From: Bacteroidales bacterium 52_46
GTDB lineage: Bacteria; Bacteroidota; Bacteroidia; Bacteroidales; Muribaculaceae
DNA: 64,000 nucleotides
Assembly (NCBI GenBank): GCA_001915385.1
Contig: MNQK01000034.1
Span: 137,520 to 201,519 of the forward strand
Direction: 5' to 3'
In this document: positions 49,660-59,216 of the stretch, piece after piece
How the letters are laid out: each line of letters begins with the position of its first letter
How positions within the stretch are numbered: the stretch's first letter is position 1
The notes under the pieces: model-generated
What the model was told of the DNA's origin: nothing
What the model saw: only the letters and a program-made list of their open reading frames with translations
Databases searched by the model: none
Translations under genes and position numbers: made by a program

Positions 49660-50350
49660 AAATTTTTATTGAACGGTAAGTAATATCATTGTTGTACCTT
49701 TCATTAGAATAGGTAAAACCGATAGCCCCTCGGTTTAGGAATTGATTCGAGAAACCGCTATGATTAATTATCGGGTGCGGATTGATGCTATATATCTTGG
49801 CTTGCCGATTACCCCTGAACCATAATATATCATTTTCATCATCAAATGCTTCGTTTCCGAATTCAAAAACGCCATCGAGGATACTGTCAAATTCAAACGG
49901 GAATGAGTTGTCCGGGAATTTATACAATACCTGATTGTTATTTCCAAACATCTTATAGTTCATATTAGGAGTGCCTTCCCCTCCCGCGTATCTTAACAAA
50001 GCAGTATACAATCCACGATTTACACTACTGACAGACCCAAATTCCATTAAAACAAATGAACGGCGTGTTTTCCCGTCGTCCGGCGGAACCACGATACGCG
50101 CATTAAATACTATACGGAAATGACGACCAAGGTCAACCCTTGAGATAATACTTGCATAAGTTTCTTCGGGAAAATGGAAAGTCCCGGCAGCAGTATCTTG
50201 TTCGCCTCCTTTCGGCCGTATTTTGCCGCCACTCACACGGTCAACCCACATCCCGTCAACAATAGCATCATGTGCATCCCACCAATACCGTAGATATTGC
50301 GTATCCGTATCAGCCCCTGCCCGCATCAGTCTTCTACGAAAAATACTCAT
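49646..50350 (-). CDS. Putative receptor-binding/lectin-like tail protein
   Basis: 234 residues, beta-rich. AHDAIVDGMWVDRVSG near the start and FRIVFNARI, FVLMEFG, GVFEFGNEAFDDEND strands suggest a concanavalin-like jelly roll. Located between the baseplate-like gene and lysis genes. Likely contacts surface glycans; family not proven. Confidence 0.5.
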   Translation of the reverse strand: MSIFRRRLMRAGADTDTQYLRYWWDAHDAIVDGMWVDRVSGGKIRPKGGEQDTAAGTFHFPEETYASIISRVDLGRHFRIVFNARIVVPPDDGKTRRSFVLMEFGSVSSVNRGLYTALLRYAGGEGTPNMNYKMFGNNNQVLYKFPDNSFPFEFDSILDGVFEFGNEAFDDENDILWFRGNRQAKIYSINPHPIINHSGFSNQFLNRGAIGFTYSNERYNNDITYRSIKIYVYD

Positions 50351-51069
50351 AACGATGACCCTCCGATTACACCGATACCATTTACTATGCTGAGCTGGTA
50401 GCGTCGGCCGCTTTCCATCTCAGGCTCAACAACCCATTTCACCGACGCGGGCAGGCTCAATATCGTCGGAGTCTCGCCGGACACAAACTCCACCATATAT
50501 TCATGCAGCAATCCGTCATCGGGTTCCTTCGCCAACTGCAATCTCAGTTCCGCCACCACACCCCATACATGCAATACGTCAGGGATAATATCAACGCTTA
50601 CATCGTCGGCTCCATGATGAACAACGGGAATACCTGCATCGCGTCCCGGCTCACCCTTATCGCCTTTGATATACGGCAGCAGCACTTCCACCTCCGCGGC
50701 ACCGGCACAGTCACCCGGACCGTCGACCAACTCGATGTCGAGCGGCTGCGGTTCATACAAATCCCGTATGCCGTCGGGGTAGATGGCATTGTGTACCTCG
50801 GAGTGGAAATCCACCCGCAGGACGCCTTTACCCAGACGGTGGTTGTTGAACACCACATGTATGCGCCCGTTGTCATTGAAGCAGTTGACGAGCGTGTCGC
50901 CTTTGCGCGAGGCGACATATACGTTCGCCTTATTCGCAGTCCAGAACGTCGCCACCCAGTCATGCTCCGGCCAACCCACATCGCGCTTCTCGCATGTACC
51001 GTCCTCGTGCCTTATGCACGTAGCCAGTTTCAGGATAAAATCAAAGTCATTTTTATAATTTAATTTCAT
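50347..51069 (-). CDS. Baseplate/tail-fibre adaptor with collagen-like segment (BppU-like)
   Basis: 240 residues from ATG 51069, four bases after a -7 box, so possibly leaderless; a longer start at 51102 is in frame. N-terminal beta domain (FDFILKLATCIRHEDG, then VDFHSEVHNAIYPDG) and a GDKGEPGRDAG collagen-like bit near 155. Such proteins join tails to receptor-binding proteins. Follows the tape measure in transcription order. Confidence 0.55.
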   Translation of the reverse strand: MKLNYKNDFDFILKLATCIRHEDGTCEKRDVGWPEHDWVATFWTANKANVYVASRKGDTLVNCFNDNGRIHVVFNNHRLGKGVLRVDFHSEVHNAIYPDGIRDLYEPQPLDIELVDGPGDCAGAAEVEVLLPYIKGDKGEPGRDAGIPVVHHGADDVSVDIIPDVLHVWGVVAELRLQLAKEPDDGLLHEYMVEFVSGETPTILSLPASVKWVVEPEMESGRRYQLSIVNGIGVIGGSSL

Positions 51070-51073
51070 ATTG

Positions 51074-51081
51074 CAAATATA
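51074..51081 (-). promoter_or_regulatory. Possible leftward -7 box after the tape measure
   Basis: CAAATATA is TATATTTG on the minus strand. No clear -33 element. It is preceded by a weak hairpin TATACTT/AAGTATA (51103-51120) that could end the tape-measure mRNA. Confidence 0.4.
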
Positions 51082-51130
51082 GTAAATATCAATAAAATAC
51101 ACTATACTTATTAAAGTATAACTTTAAATA

Positions 51131-54100
51131 TTACATCCGTACTTGTATCGAAGCCGCCGCCGAACCACCGCCACGGGGCACAATCACCTTATGGATGTCG
51201 CTCGCCATCTGAGCGCACTGCGCCGCCATTGCCTCACACTTCTCAGCACTGCGGCGCGTATGCTCATATATCCCCTGCTGCAATTCGAGATGACGGTTCC
51301 ATAGCGCCGTAGTATCTATCGCCGTGCTTTGTACGGGAGTCGTGCCCGCCTCCACCACACGCCGTATCGCCGCAAGGTTCTCATCCATGCGCGGTATCGG
51401 TGACACGTAGTACATCAGCGTATTGCCTATGACGGCCACACTGCTCATCGTCTCCTCGCTTGCGCCCGCAATGTCACGTTTCATGCCCGTATACTCGGTG
51501 TTCATGTCGCGCATCGAGATACCGGCCTTTTCAAGAAACTCCATCATCACCTGCGCGCCGTGGTCGGCGTCTTTCGCTCCCTGCTCGGCCTTTGCCATTA
51601 TCTGTTCCCAAAACGACTGCGAATAGAAATCCTCCTCGCCCATATTGTCAATCATATCGAACGCAGGCTTCAGCGCGCGCTCCATCACCTTTGCGAGCAA
51701 CGACTCCATAATCATGTTCTCAATCATTTCGTGGAACTTCTCACTCATCGCGTCAGCCGTGTTGCCGAACTCCTTATAGGCGTCGAGCCATGCCTTGGCG
51801 AAGTCACGCGCCGCACTTGTCAAGTCCGTACCGAGCATCTGAGCCGCAATCTGCCCCTGCATGTCGGCAATCTCGTCCATCGTGTCACGGTAGGCATTTT
51901 CATACTCCTTGATTTTATCCTTGTCGGCCTTTTTACCCTTGCTGCGCTCAGCCGCCGCCTGTTTCTGATAAGCGCGTGCCTGCGCCTCAAGGTTCTTCTG
52001 CTGCTGACGGAAGTTGTTGATATAGTCGCGCCCGAACACCTTGTCTGACGCATTTTCAAGCCGGGAGTATGCGTATTGCAACTGCTCCAGCAATTCCTGC
52101 TGACGCTTGATTTCCTTGTTGGCTTTGCGTATTTTCCCCGCGGAGAAAAGTGTGGAAAAGCCGCTAATCATATTGGGAATGGAAGTAATAGCCGACGTAA
52201 CAATACCGATAGGATTACCGCTTATCGCAGCCTGCACCATATTCTCTATACCGCTTGTCACTTCATTGAGTCCGTCTGAGATGTCATTCCAATACTGAAC
52301 ATCCTCTTCCGAACCGCCGAATACCTCCGTTATTTTCCCAATGCCACTCGCGAGGTCGCTAAGTGAATGAGCAATCTGAAAAACTCCGCCAAGCGAGATG
52401 CCGATTGAATCTTTCACTTTCTTCCATGCGTTGACAACACGCTGTGCCTCTTTCTCGCTCAATCCGGTCTGCTTAACGAGTTCTTTTACATCGTCGACGC
52501 CCTGCCGGGCAGCATCCCAAAACATCTTGGCACCCTTTGCCTGCTCGCTGTCAGCACCGTATTTAGAGACTGCTTCATTATATTTTTCCTGTGCATCAAG
52601 AGAGTTTTCAAGAGCCATATTCAACTTCTGCTGTGCGTCTTGATGCTTTTTAGTAGCTTCGATAAGTCCACGCTCGGCATCGGCCTGCGTACCGCCTTTA
52701 CTCAATACCCTATACTGTTTCATCGCGTCCGACAGGGTTTTGAACGGGTTTTTCTTGGCAAGCTGTGCGTCAATATCGCTCAGTCGGCTCTGCAACTCTT
52801 TGAGCTGAGTCGGATTGAGAGTCGACCCCCATACCGATTGAAGCTCCAGAAGTTTAGATTTCATATTTGTAAGCATCGTGGCCGAAGCGTTGTCAAGGTC
52901 ATCGAACATCTGCACATACATAGGCATATCCTTGAATGCCTCCCACTCAATTTCACCATGTTTCTGACGTTCGCGCTCCCTATATCCTGCCGTCAGACGG
53001 TCTTTCTCCTCCTGAGGCAATGTCGAAGCGTTAATCTCCGCTATCTTGTTGGCTGTGTACCGCGCAAGCTCGATGCGCTTGTCCGAGTACGTCTTGGCCT
53101 TTTCAAGGTCTTTCAGATAACCCTCGTAGGTCTTGGCGAGGTCGCGCTGGCCGTCCTTAGCTATCTTCATAAGCTCTTTGTATGTCTGACTCTCTATGCC
53201 ACCCAGTATGTCTTGCTTACTCAATACATACTTCTCCAACGCACGATAATCTATGCGGTTATCAGCGGAAACTATCTCAACCGGAACCTCTATATCAAAA
53301 CCAGCGAACATTGTGCGTATCTCTTTGGCCAACTGAGCCTGCAACCCCTCGCCTGTGCCTCCGTACACCGACATCGACACGTCGGCGGCAAGCTCCATGT
53401 CGCCCGTCATGCCGAGTATCTTGTCGTAGAACTCCTTCGCCGTCTTGGTGCGCGATATGCGGTCGGCGAGGCGTTTCAGCTCCTCCTCAATCTTCTTCTG
53501 CGCATCGGCCATGTTTATGTCGGAAATGTCCGTTTCAAGCGACAACACCGCTTTCTCCGACTCAGGGAGTTTCTTCATGGCGTCTTTTATCGCATTAAGA
53601 TACCTTGTCAGCGACGCGGCATCGGTCGGGACACCGAAATCAGGCAATTCAAATTTGTATTTTGTCGCAAGCGATTGCAGGTACTTAAACGTATTTTCGT
53701 ATTTGTTGGCCGTGTCTTCCAGCGCCTTTGTCGCGCCCTCTTTCTTCGCCAAATCGTCATACTCCTTGTTGACCTGCTTCAACGTGCTGACCATCTCTTG
53801 CAGGATACCGAGCCGCGGGTCGGACTTGGAGCCGCCTTTGCCGTCATCAATAGTCATTTTCTTTATATCCTCAAGCATTTCCTCCAATGCTTTAAGGTTA
53901 TTTTCTTCTGCCCCAATTGTGATACCCCAAATTGCCTTAGCCCACAACGTACCTTTGGCTACCTCAGCAGTCGCTGCCTTTGCTTGCTTTAACGTTTGTT
54001 TAGTGGCTTTTATCTGATTTTCAAGATGTTTACGATAGTCTTCCATAGTCCCCTTGCCATCCCACAAACCATTATTTATTTGCGCTAAACTCAACGTATA

Positions 54101-57004
54101 AGACGATGCTATTTTTCTCCATTTGGCTTGTATACCTTTCGCGAACTCATCCGATGGTTGCAGGCTTTCCAGATTTGATTTCAATGTCTTAATTTGCGCC
54201 AGCAACTGCGGGTCGTTTGCAGGGATAGAGTCAATAACAGCTTTCCAGTCCACCCATGACAACAACCCTTGTTTGACTTCCTCCAAAGACATATTTTCAA
54301 GCCACTCGTCTTTAAACTCGATACCGGCCTGCTTGAACATCTTTTTCATACGGGAAATGCCGTCCTGCATTGCCGCCTCCTGCGCCACGAAAGATTTTTC
54401 AATATCCGTACCGTCCATATCCTTAAGGACGCCAAGCCATTCCTCTACTTCCGCACGGTCTTCATCGCTGAATAGTTTCGGCAATTTTATCCCGGAGATA
54501 ATGCCGGGTATAATATCGATTACTTTGCGTTCACTATTTTCTAATTCATCCAATTGAGCCACGAGACTTGCAGTATCCTCTTTCGCTGCCGATACTACGC
54601 TTCCAAAACCCTCCATGGCCTTGGAATACTGGTCAAGTTCATTGGCTTCTTTCTCATAATCCTCTTTTATTATGCTTTTCTGCGATGCCATTTCCATAGC
54701 ATCGCGGAGGTAGTCTCCCATTGTGCCAAGTCCTTCTAACGCAGTCTTATCTATTTGGAATATCGCACCTTCAAGATACTCCGCCGAGAACCGCGTCAGT
54801 TCACCCTCGGCGTGGAGCCGTTCAACGCCTAATCTGATGAGAGCCTTAACTCGCTCTGTGTCGTCAGAATATTCTTCGGCCAGCCTTGCCCCCTCTTCAG
54901 ATGCGACTTTTGCCATCGTCGACATCAGTATAGAACCCTCTCGCTTGCTCAATCTCATTTCATCGATGCCCATTTGCAAAGATGTGTTCGCTAAAACAAA
55001 TTTCCCAGAAGTCAAATTTTTGAGCAACTTCTTCTGACGGTCGACATTATCGGGGCCATATATATCTTCTACTGCGGACAATTGCCTCTGCATCTCTTCC
55101 GCTGCGGCGGCCTGCTTAATCATGTTGATAAGTGTACCATACTCACCGTTCATAGCCCGCAGATTTTCGATGCGCAAGCTTTCAGCCGGCAATATCGCGC
55201 CATACGTGCGTGAAAGTTCGTCAAGAGCTTCTTTTTGTTTCTTAGTTCCGTCAGCCTCCGATACCGCGACTTTGACAAGGTGCTCGAATGTTTCTATCCT
55301 CTCCTCTGTCTGAAGTTGAATGTCAAGGCTGATGCTTTCCAGTTCTCCCTTTAATTTCTTCGCTTTATTTGTTGCACCTGTCAATGCGCTTATCAGGGAT
55401 GTTATCCCCACTATTGCTGCCGCCCATAATCCTCCTTGCAGCAGGCTTTTCCCTATGTTCAATAATCCTGCCCCTAAGTTTTTTGCCATAGTTGAAAACC
55501 ACCCGCCAACGCGCCCTTGTTGTTGCAATGCTTTGGATTCAGCCTCACGCGCTTTGTTAAGAGTCTCCCGGGCAGCCGTCGCCTGAGACTTTGCCGATTC
55601 TATGTCGGCTTGGATATTACGCTCTTTTGCTATACGCACATTGTCAAGCGCTATTTTAAGCTCCAGCTCAGCCTTTTTACGCTGGTTGACCGCTGCGATT
55701 ACCGTTTTGTTTTGTTGTACTTCCTTTGCTGATGCACCTTTCTTGATGGCGCTCTTTGCTACAAAAATCACGGCAGCAGTTGCGGCACCGTACAATACTT
55801 GTTCATAGTTACGCATCAGCTTTGTCAACAGCTCTATGCCCGTACGCATTCCCTCTGACACTGCTCCGGTATTACCTATTTTGTCATACATCACCGAAGC
55901 AGCATCACCGAGTTTCGCCCACATACCATAGAGGGTGTTGCCCTGCTTCTCCTGCATGTTGTAGAAGATACCGCCGGCACTTGTCATGTCGTCGAATACT
56001 TCCTTGACCATCTCGAAGGATATGGCACCTTTTTGAACCAAATCAAGCACTTGCGCAGAGGTCACAAGTTCCCCATTCATCTTAGTTAATTTAGTTGCAA
56101 GTTCCTCTACAATAGGCACTCCCATCTCAGTAAACTGACGGATTTCCGAGCTATACAATGCACCTCGAGCGCGGACTTGGCCGTATGCAAGCACCACCCT
56201 GTCCATGCTCACGCCGAGACCTACCGACACGTCGGTGAGCTTCTTTGTTGTCTCGAAAAGTTCGTCGACCCCAATCTTGTACGCCGCCAGCTGCTTGGTA
56301 TACTTCGTCAAGTCGAGAATCTTGACCGGCGACTTCAACGCGAACGACTTGATTTCGGCAAAGAGCTGGTTCGCCCGCGCCTGGTCCTGGATTATCGCAC
56401 CAAGCGAAATGCGCTGCAACTCGAACTCCGCCGTCACGTCGCGCACCGCCGTAAGGAAATTGCCGACCTGATGGACGCTCCAATAAGCCGCCATACGCTG
56501 TGTCAGCTTTTGCAGATAGGTACCCTGCGAAGCGTATGCGTTGCTTGTGCGGCGCGCCTGCTGCTCCGCCCTTTGCTGTGCGAGGGTCAGACGCTCCTGC
56601 GCCTGCCGTACTCTTTCCTGACTCAGGCGCAGCTTCTCATCGGCCTGCGCAACATCTTTTCTGAGTTTGGCCGCTTTGGCCGCCTGCAATTCGGGCAGCT
56701 CGATGCCCTTGAACTTCTGCACCTTCTCCATGATGCGCGCAAGCTCTTTCAGCTCACGCACCAAATCCCGTATGGCCGTCTTGTTCTCAGGGGTTATCGG
56801 CTCGATTTTTAATTCCGCCAAACGCCGCTTGACGTCATCGAGATTGTTGAGTTTTTTAGTATCAAAGTCGAGTTCGACTTTTACGGGGCGCTTCGCCAAC
56901 AGTTTTTCCAGCTTGGCGGCATAAGCGCTGTCCCACTCTTTGCCCGCCTCTTTTACCGCGCTCTCCAAGTCAAACCCTATCGGGAAAATCAAATTGTCTG
57001 CCAT
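51131..57004 (-). CDS. Tape measure protein
   Basis: 1957 residues, the second-longest gene, almost all helical with long coiled coils (LRKDVAQADEKLRLSQERVRQ) and a few hydrophobic segments (about 400-425 and 530-550). N-terminal region with VSVGLGVSMDRVVLAYGQVRA and FTEMGVPIVEELA resembles tape-measure N-terminal domains. It sets tail length and leaves with the DNA. Unusually it lies 31 kb from its chaperone and on the other strand. Confidence 0.88.
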   Translation of the reverse strand: MADNLIFPIGFDLESAVKEAGKEWDSAYAAKLEKLLAKRPVKVELDFDTKKLNNLDDVKRRLAELKIEPITPENKTAIRDLVRELKELARIMEKVQKFKGIELPELQAAKAAKLRKDVAQADEKLRLSQERVRQAQERLTLAQQRAEQQARRTSNAYASQGTYLQKLTQRMAAYWSVHQVGNFLTAVRDVTAEFELQRISLGAIIQDQARANQLFAEIKSFALKSPVKILDLTKYTKQLAAYKIGVDELFETTKKLTDVSVGLGVSMDRVVLAYGQVRARGALYSSEIRQFTEMGVPIVEELATKLTKMNGELVTSAQVLDLVQKGAISFEMVKEVFDDMTSAGGIFYNMQEKQGNTLYGMWAKLGDAASVMYDKIGNTGAVSEGMRTGIELLTKLMRNYEQVLYGAATAAVIFVAKSAIKKGASAKEVQQNKTVIAAVNQRKKAELELKIALDNVRIAKERNIQADIESAKSQATAARETLNKAREAESKALQQQGRVGGWFSTMAKNLGAGLLNIGKSLLQGGLWAAAIVGITSLISALTGATNKAKKLKGELESISLDIQLQTEERIETFEHLVKVAVSEADGTKKQKEALDELSRTYGAILPAESLRIENLRAMNGEYGTLINMIKQAAAAEEMQRQLSAVEDIYGPDNVDRQKKLLKNLTSGKFVLANTSLQMGIDEMRLSKREGSILMSTMAKVASEEGARLAEEYSDDTERVKALIRLGVERLHAEGELTRFSAEYLEGAIFQIDKTALEGLGTMGDYLRDAMEMASQKSIIKEDYEKEANELDQYSKAMEGFGSVVSAAKEDTASLVAQLDELENSERKVIDIIPGIISGIKLPKLFSDEDRAEVEEWLGVLKDMDGTDIEKSFVAQEAAMQDGISRMKKMFKQAGIEFKDEWLENMSLEEVKQGLLSWVDWKAVIDSIPANDPQLLAQIKTLKSNLESLQPSDEFAKGIQAKWRKIASSYTLSLAQINNGLWDGKGTMEDYRKHLENQIKATKQTLKQAKAATAEVAKGTLWAKAIWGITIGAEENNLKALEEMLEDIKKMTIDDGKGGSKSDPRLGILQEMVSTLKQVNKEYDDLAKKEGATKALEDTANKYENTFKYLQSLATKYKFELPDFGVPTDAASLTRYLNAIKDAMKKLPESEKAVLSLETDISDINMADAQKKIEEELKRLADRISRTKTAKEFYDKILGMTGDMELAADVSMSVYGGTGEGLQAQLAKEIRTMFAGFDIEVPVEIVSADNRIDYRALEKYVLSKQDILGGIESQTYKELMKIAKDGQRDLAKTYEGYLKDLEKAKTYSDKRIELARYTANKIAEINASTLPQEEKDRLTAGYRERERQKHGEIEWEAFKDMPMYVQMFDDLDNASATMLTNMKSKLLELQSVWGSTLNPTQLKELQSRLSDIDAQLAKKNPFKTLSDAMKQYRVLSKGGTQADAERGLIEATKKHQDAQQKLNMALENSLDAQEKYNEAVSKYGADSEQAKGAKMFWDAARQGVDDVKELVKQTGLSEKEAQRVVNAWKKVKDSIGISLGGVFQIAHSLSDLASGIGKITEVFGGSEEDVQYWNDISDGLNEVTSGIENMVQAAISGNPIGIVTSAITSIPNMISGFSTLFSAGKIRKANKEIKRQQELLEQLQYAYSRLENASDKVFGRDYINNFRQQQKNLEAQARAYQKQAAAERSKGKKADKDKIKEYENAYRDTMDEIADMQGQIAAQMLGTDLTSAARDFAKAWLDAYKEFGNTADAMSEKFHEMIENMIMESLLAKVMERALKPAFDMIDNMGEEDFYSQSFWEQIMAKAEQGAKDADHGAQVMMEFLEKAGISMRDMNTEYTGMKRDIAGASEETMSSVAVIGNTLMYYVSPIPRMDENLAAIRRVVEAGTTPVQSTAIDTTALWNRHLELQQGIYEHTRRSAEKCEAMAAQCAQMASDIHKVIVPRGGGSAAASIQVRM

Positions 57005-57025
57005 CTTGTCCGCTGTGAATAGCGG

Positions 57026-57070
57026 GAGCCGACCGCCACCGTTAGGGTGAGCAATCGGCTCTATGGCTCT
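57026..57070 (-). repeat. AGAGCC hairpin element, copy d (tape-measure leader)
   Basis: In mRNA sense AGAGCCAT, AGAGCCGATT, loop, then GTCGGCTCC. It ends 22 bases before the tape-measure start codon. Confidence 0.65.
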
Positions 57071-57109
57071 GACTCCGCATTGTTAATTAAAGGTACCTGT
57101 AAAAAGCAT

Positions 57110-57151
57110 GAGAGCCACACGGCATTGCTGTCGCATGGCTCTCGGCTCTTT
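57110..57151 (-). repeat. AGAGCC hairpin element, copy e (tape-measure leader)
   Basis: In mRNA sense AAAGAGCC, GAGAGCCATG, loop, then TGTGGCTCTC. It starts only about 5 bases after the -7 box at 57156, so at or near the 5' end of the transcript. Confidence 0.65.
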
Positions 57152-57155
57152 GTCG

Positions 57156-57186
57156 CAAATGTACGATATTTTTGCGACAAATACAA
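57156..57186 (-). promoter_or_regulatory. Leftward promoter for the tape-measure operon, with dyad
   Basis: On the minus strand TTG (57184-57186), 20 nt, TACATTTG (57156-57163). A 9-bp inverted repeat TGTCGCAAA (57151-57159) / TTTGCGACA (57171-57179) spans the -7 box and could be an operator. Confidence 0.6.
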
Positions 57187-57188
57187 TA

Positions 57189-57374
57189 CTACCGCAAGAG
57201 CTTTTTAAGCTCGTTGACAGTGGATTCAAGTTCGCTTATCAGTCGCGGGAGACGTCGACGCAGGCGTCGGTATTCGGCGAGTTGCCTCTCCTCGGCCTTG
57301 ATGGCGCGCTCCAGCTCGTCCATTGCATTGTCGGCACGCAGGTAGTCGACAATCTCCTTTATGGGGTTGCGCAT
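57189..57374 (-). CDS. Small coiled-coil protein
   Basis: 61 residues: MRNPIKEIVDYLRADNAMDE, then KAEERQLAEYRRLRRRLPRL, all helix with leucine heptads. Overlaps the upstream gene by 16 bases. Last gene of the 60.2-57.2 kb operon. Role unknown. Confidence 0.55.
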   Translation of the reverse strand: MRNPIKEIVDYLRADNAMDELERAIKAEERQLAEYRRLRRRLPRLISELESTVNELKKLLR

Positions 57375-57574
57375 GGTGCCTCCTCTTTGGGCGTTATGCG
57401 CTCGATGAAGTCGGCGAATACCGAGAGCAGGCCAAGGACGCGCGTGTTCTGTATTGTGAAGATACGGCTGCGCTTTATCTCGTCAGTAACCCGGTCGATT
57501 TCGTCTTTTACCTCCTGCGGAGAGGCACCGAGCGTGTCGAAGAACTCCGAGGCGGCGGTGAAGTCGTAGCTCAT
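57359..57574 (-). CDS. Hypothetical 71-aa protein
   Basis: From ATG 57574 (MSYDFTAASEFFDTLGASPQE), helical. The start follows GAAAGGAGG encoded in the end of the upstream gene. No known family. Confidence 0.55.
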   Translation of the reverse strand: MSYDFTAASEFFDTLGASPQEVKDEIDRVTDEIKRSRIFTIQNTRVLGLLSVFADFIERITPKEEAPCATP

Positions 57575-57780
57575 TTCCCGCCTCCTTTCTCCTTGATTGT
57601 GTCGAAGATTTCGTAGCACCACATCAGGTCGCATTGGATTGAAGCCATGCGGTCGGTGTCCTTGTCATGCACGGCCACGGCGATGTTGCCTATCGCCTCA
57701 AGCATCGTTTTCTTGACACTTGCGAGGTTCCATATTCCCAAACGCTCAGCGAGTTGGGTGCAGTCGTAGGTCGGTTTCAT
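57571..57780 (-). CDS. Hypothetical 69-aa protein
   Basis: From ATG 57780 (MKPTYDCTQLAERLGIWN), helical, ending IKEKGGGK where the next ribosome site is encoded. No family recognised. Confidence 0.55.
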   Translation of the reverse strand: MKPTYDCTQLAERLGIWNLASVKKTMLEAIGNIAVAVHDKDTDRMASIQCDLMWCYEIFDTIKEKGGGK

Positions 57781-57962
57781 AGCGAGCCTCCTTTCTCCTT
57801 GCGCCAACGGTTCAATTCCACCATCGACGGCATGGCACAAATTACTGCGAACACGAGATAGACCACAAGTGCGAGCCATCCGTAGTTAAGATAGAAGAAA
57901 GCTGAGAACCCGCCAGCAACCACTACAAAGATAATGATAAGTGTAGCAATGTAGAATTTCAT
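57777..57962 (-). CDS. Small membrane protein, two TM segments
   Basis: 61 residues: TM near 4-25 and 27-46, then NRWRKEKGGSL, again carrying the downstream ribosome site. Likely inner membrane. Unknown. Confidence 0.6.
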   Translation of the reverse strand: MKFYIATLIIIFVVVAGGFSAFFYLNYGWLALVVYLVFAVICAMPSMVELNRWRKEKGGSL

Positions 57963-58969
57963 ACCTCGCCTCCTTTCCCGATTACCGCGTCACGCAGTTG
58001 CTCGTAACGCTTGATGATTTCGTCTTGCGCTTCGTCTCCCCACTTGGAGAATATCATTACCCCGAAAGGCGTTAGAGAGCAAATGAACGGGTCGGAGGTG
58101 CGGATTTCACGCATACGGCGTTCTTCGGCTTCTATTTTGCGGCGTTCTTCGGAAGAAGAGAACAGTTTGATTTCAAAGTCTGCCATCTCCTGCGCAGGTG
58201 CGGCAATGAATATATTTTCCGAAGTGGGGGCAACCTTTGAGAATGAAGAACGCAATCTCCTGATGTCGCGGTCTCGGTCATTTTCGTCGTAGCTAAAACT
58301 CGATGAACGCAGCCATCGGTTACGTATTACTTCTTCTTTACGGTCTAATTCTTGTTGCGACATTATCACAACATTGTTCAACCCATTTGAAACGAATATC
58401 TCTTTACGAACCGTAGAGTCTGCCGGATAGAGATTGAAGTGCCGCAACAGCGATATATCGTTGTTATCTGTGTCTATCTTAGTGATATATTGGAATGAAA
58501 TAACCAATTCTACGTTATTCTCCAATATATTTACCACTCGCTCTATGTCGACGAGATTGTCCGCAGGGATTGTTCCGGTGTAGCGGTCGAAACTGCCACA
58601 CACGAGGTTGTACTTTCGTAGCAATTCAAAGAATTTGTCATAGCGCACAACCATTGTGTCTTTGCCGAATGTCGCCCACGCCTTTTGCATAAAGTTGAGG
58701 GCGGCTTTCTTTTCCTCAAACGCTTTGTTGTGTGCCTCCACTTCATTTGTGATTTGCTTGGCGAGTTGGAGGTTCTTTGAGCGCTTGAAACCGAGCTTAT
58801 CAAGCAACGGCAGTTCACGGCTGACAGCCACAGGTACATTCTTGCGCTCTATTTCCTGCTGAATGTCGGAGAGAAACATCAGCATCATTGCCGTTAGTTC
58901 AGCGTGAACCTCGGCTGCGGTATATTCTTTTACCGCTGTTCTTTTTAGTTTATTTTGAAAGTTCCACAT
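57959..58969 (-). CDS. Hypothetical 336-aa protein
   Basis: Start taken at ATG 58969 (MWNFQNKLKRTAVKEYTAAE). Helical N-terminus, then KAWATFGKDTMVVRYDKFFELLRKYNL and a RRMREIRTSDPFICSLTPFG-type end. I recognise the pattern from conserved Bacteroidota phage proteins without known function. Largest gene of this operon. Overlaps the next gene by four bases. Confidence 0.65.
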   Translation of the reverse strand: MWNFQNKLKRTAVKEYTAAEVHAELTAMMLMFLSDIQQEIERKNVPVAVSRELPLLDKLGFKRSKNLQLAKQITNEVEAHNKAFEEKKAALNFMQKAWATFGKDTMVVRYDKFFELLRKYNLVCGSFDRYTGTIPADNLVDIERVVNILENNVELVISFQYITKIDTDNNDISLLRHFNLYPADSTVRKEIFVSNGLNNVVIMSQQELDRKEEVIRNRWLRSSSFSYDENDRDRDIRRLRSSFSKVAPTSENIFIAAPAQEMADFEIKLFSSSEERRKIEAEERRMREIRTSDPFICSLTPFGVMIFSKWGDEAQDEIIKRYEQLRDAVIGKGGEV

Positions 58970-58994
58970 GATAATTTGGGTTAATGATTTAAGC

Positions 58995-59216
58995 CTATGC
59001 ACGTATGAGGCATATAATTCCGGTTAACATACAGATGCCCATAAGCGCACCGAAAACCATCGCCAATGTTGAATACCCATAAGATGCCGCTCCAATGGCT
59101 AAGCCCAAAAAGAATGCACCTGTAAGTAGAATTGTTGCGTATGCTTCCGCAATTTCAGACTTGGTAGTTTCTTCGCGTGGCTTGTTTCCGAGAATGAATT
59201 TATTTCCCCCTTTCAT
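58995..59216 (-). CDS. Small membrane protein
   Basis: 73 residues. A polar first 25, then two hydrophobic segments (AYATILLTGAFFLGLAIGAA and LAMVFGALMGICMLTGII). Starts inside the previous stop after AAAGGAGG. Unknown. Confidence 0.6.
   Translation of the reverse strand: MKGGNKFILGNKPREETTKSEIAEAYATILLTGAFFLGLAIGAASYGYSTLAMVFGALMGICMLTGIICLIRA

Noticed and set aside
52640..53992. 450-codon plus-strand ORF inside the tape-measure gene
   Set aside because: Antisense to a well supported coiled-coil protein; its composition (Leu, His, Arg, Cys rich) is that of a shadow frame.
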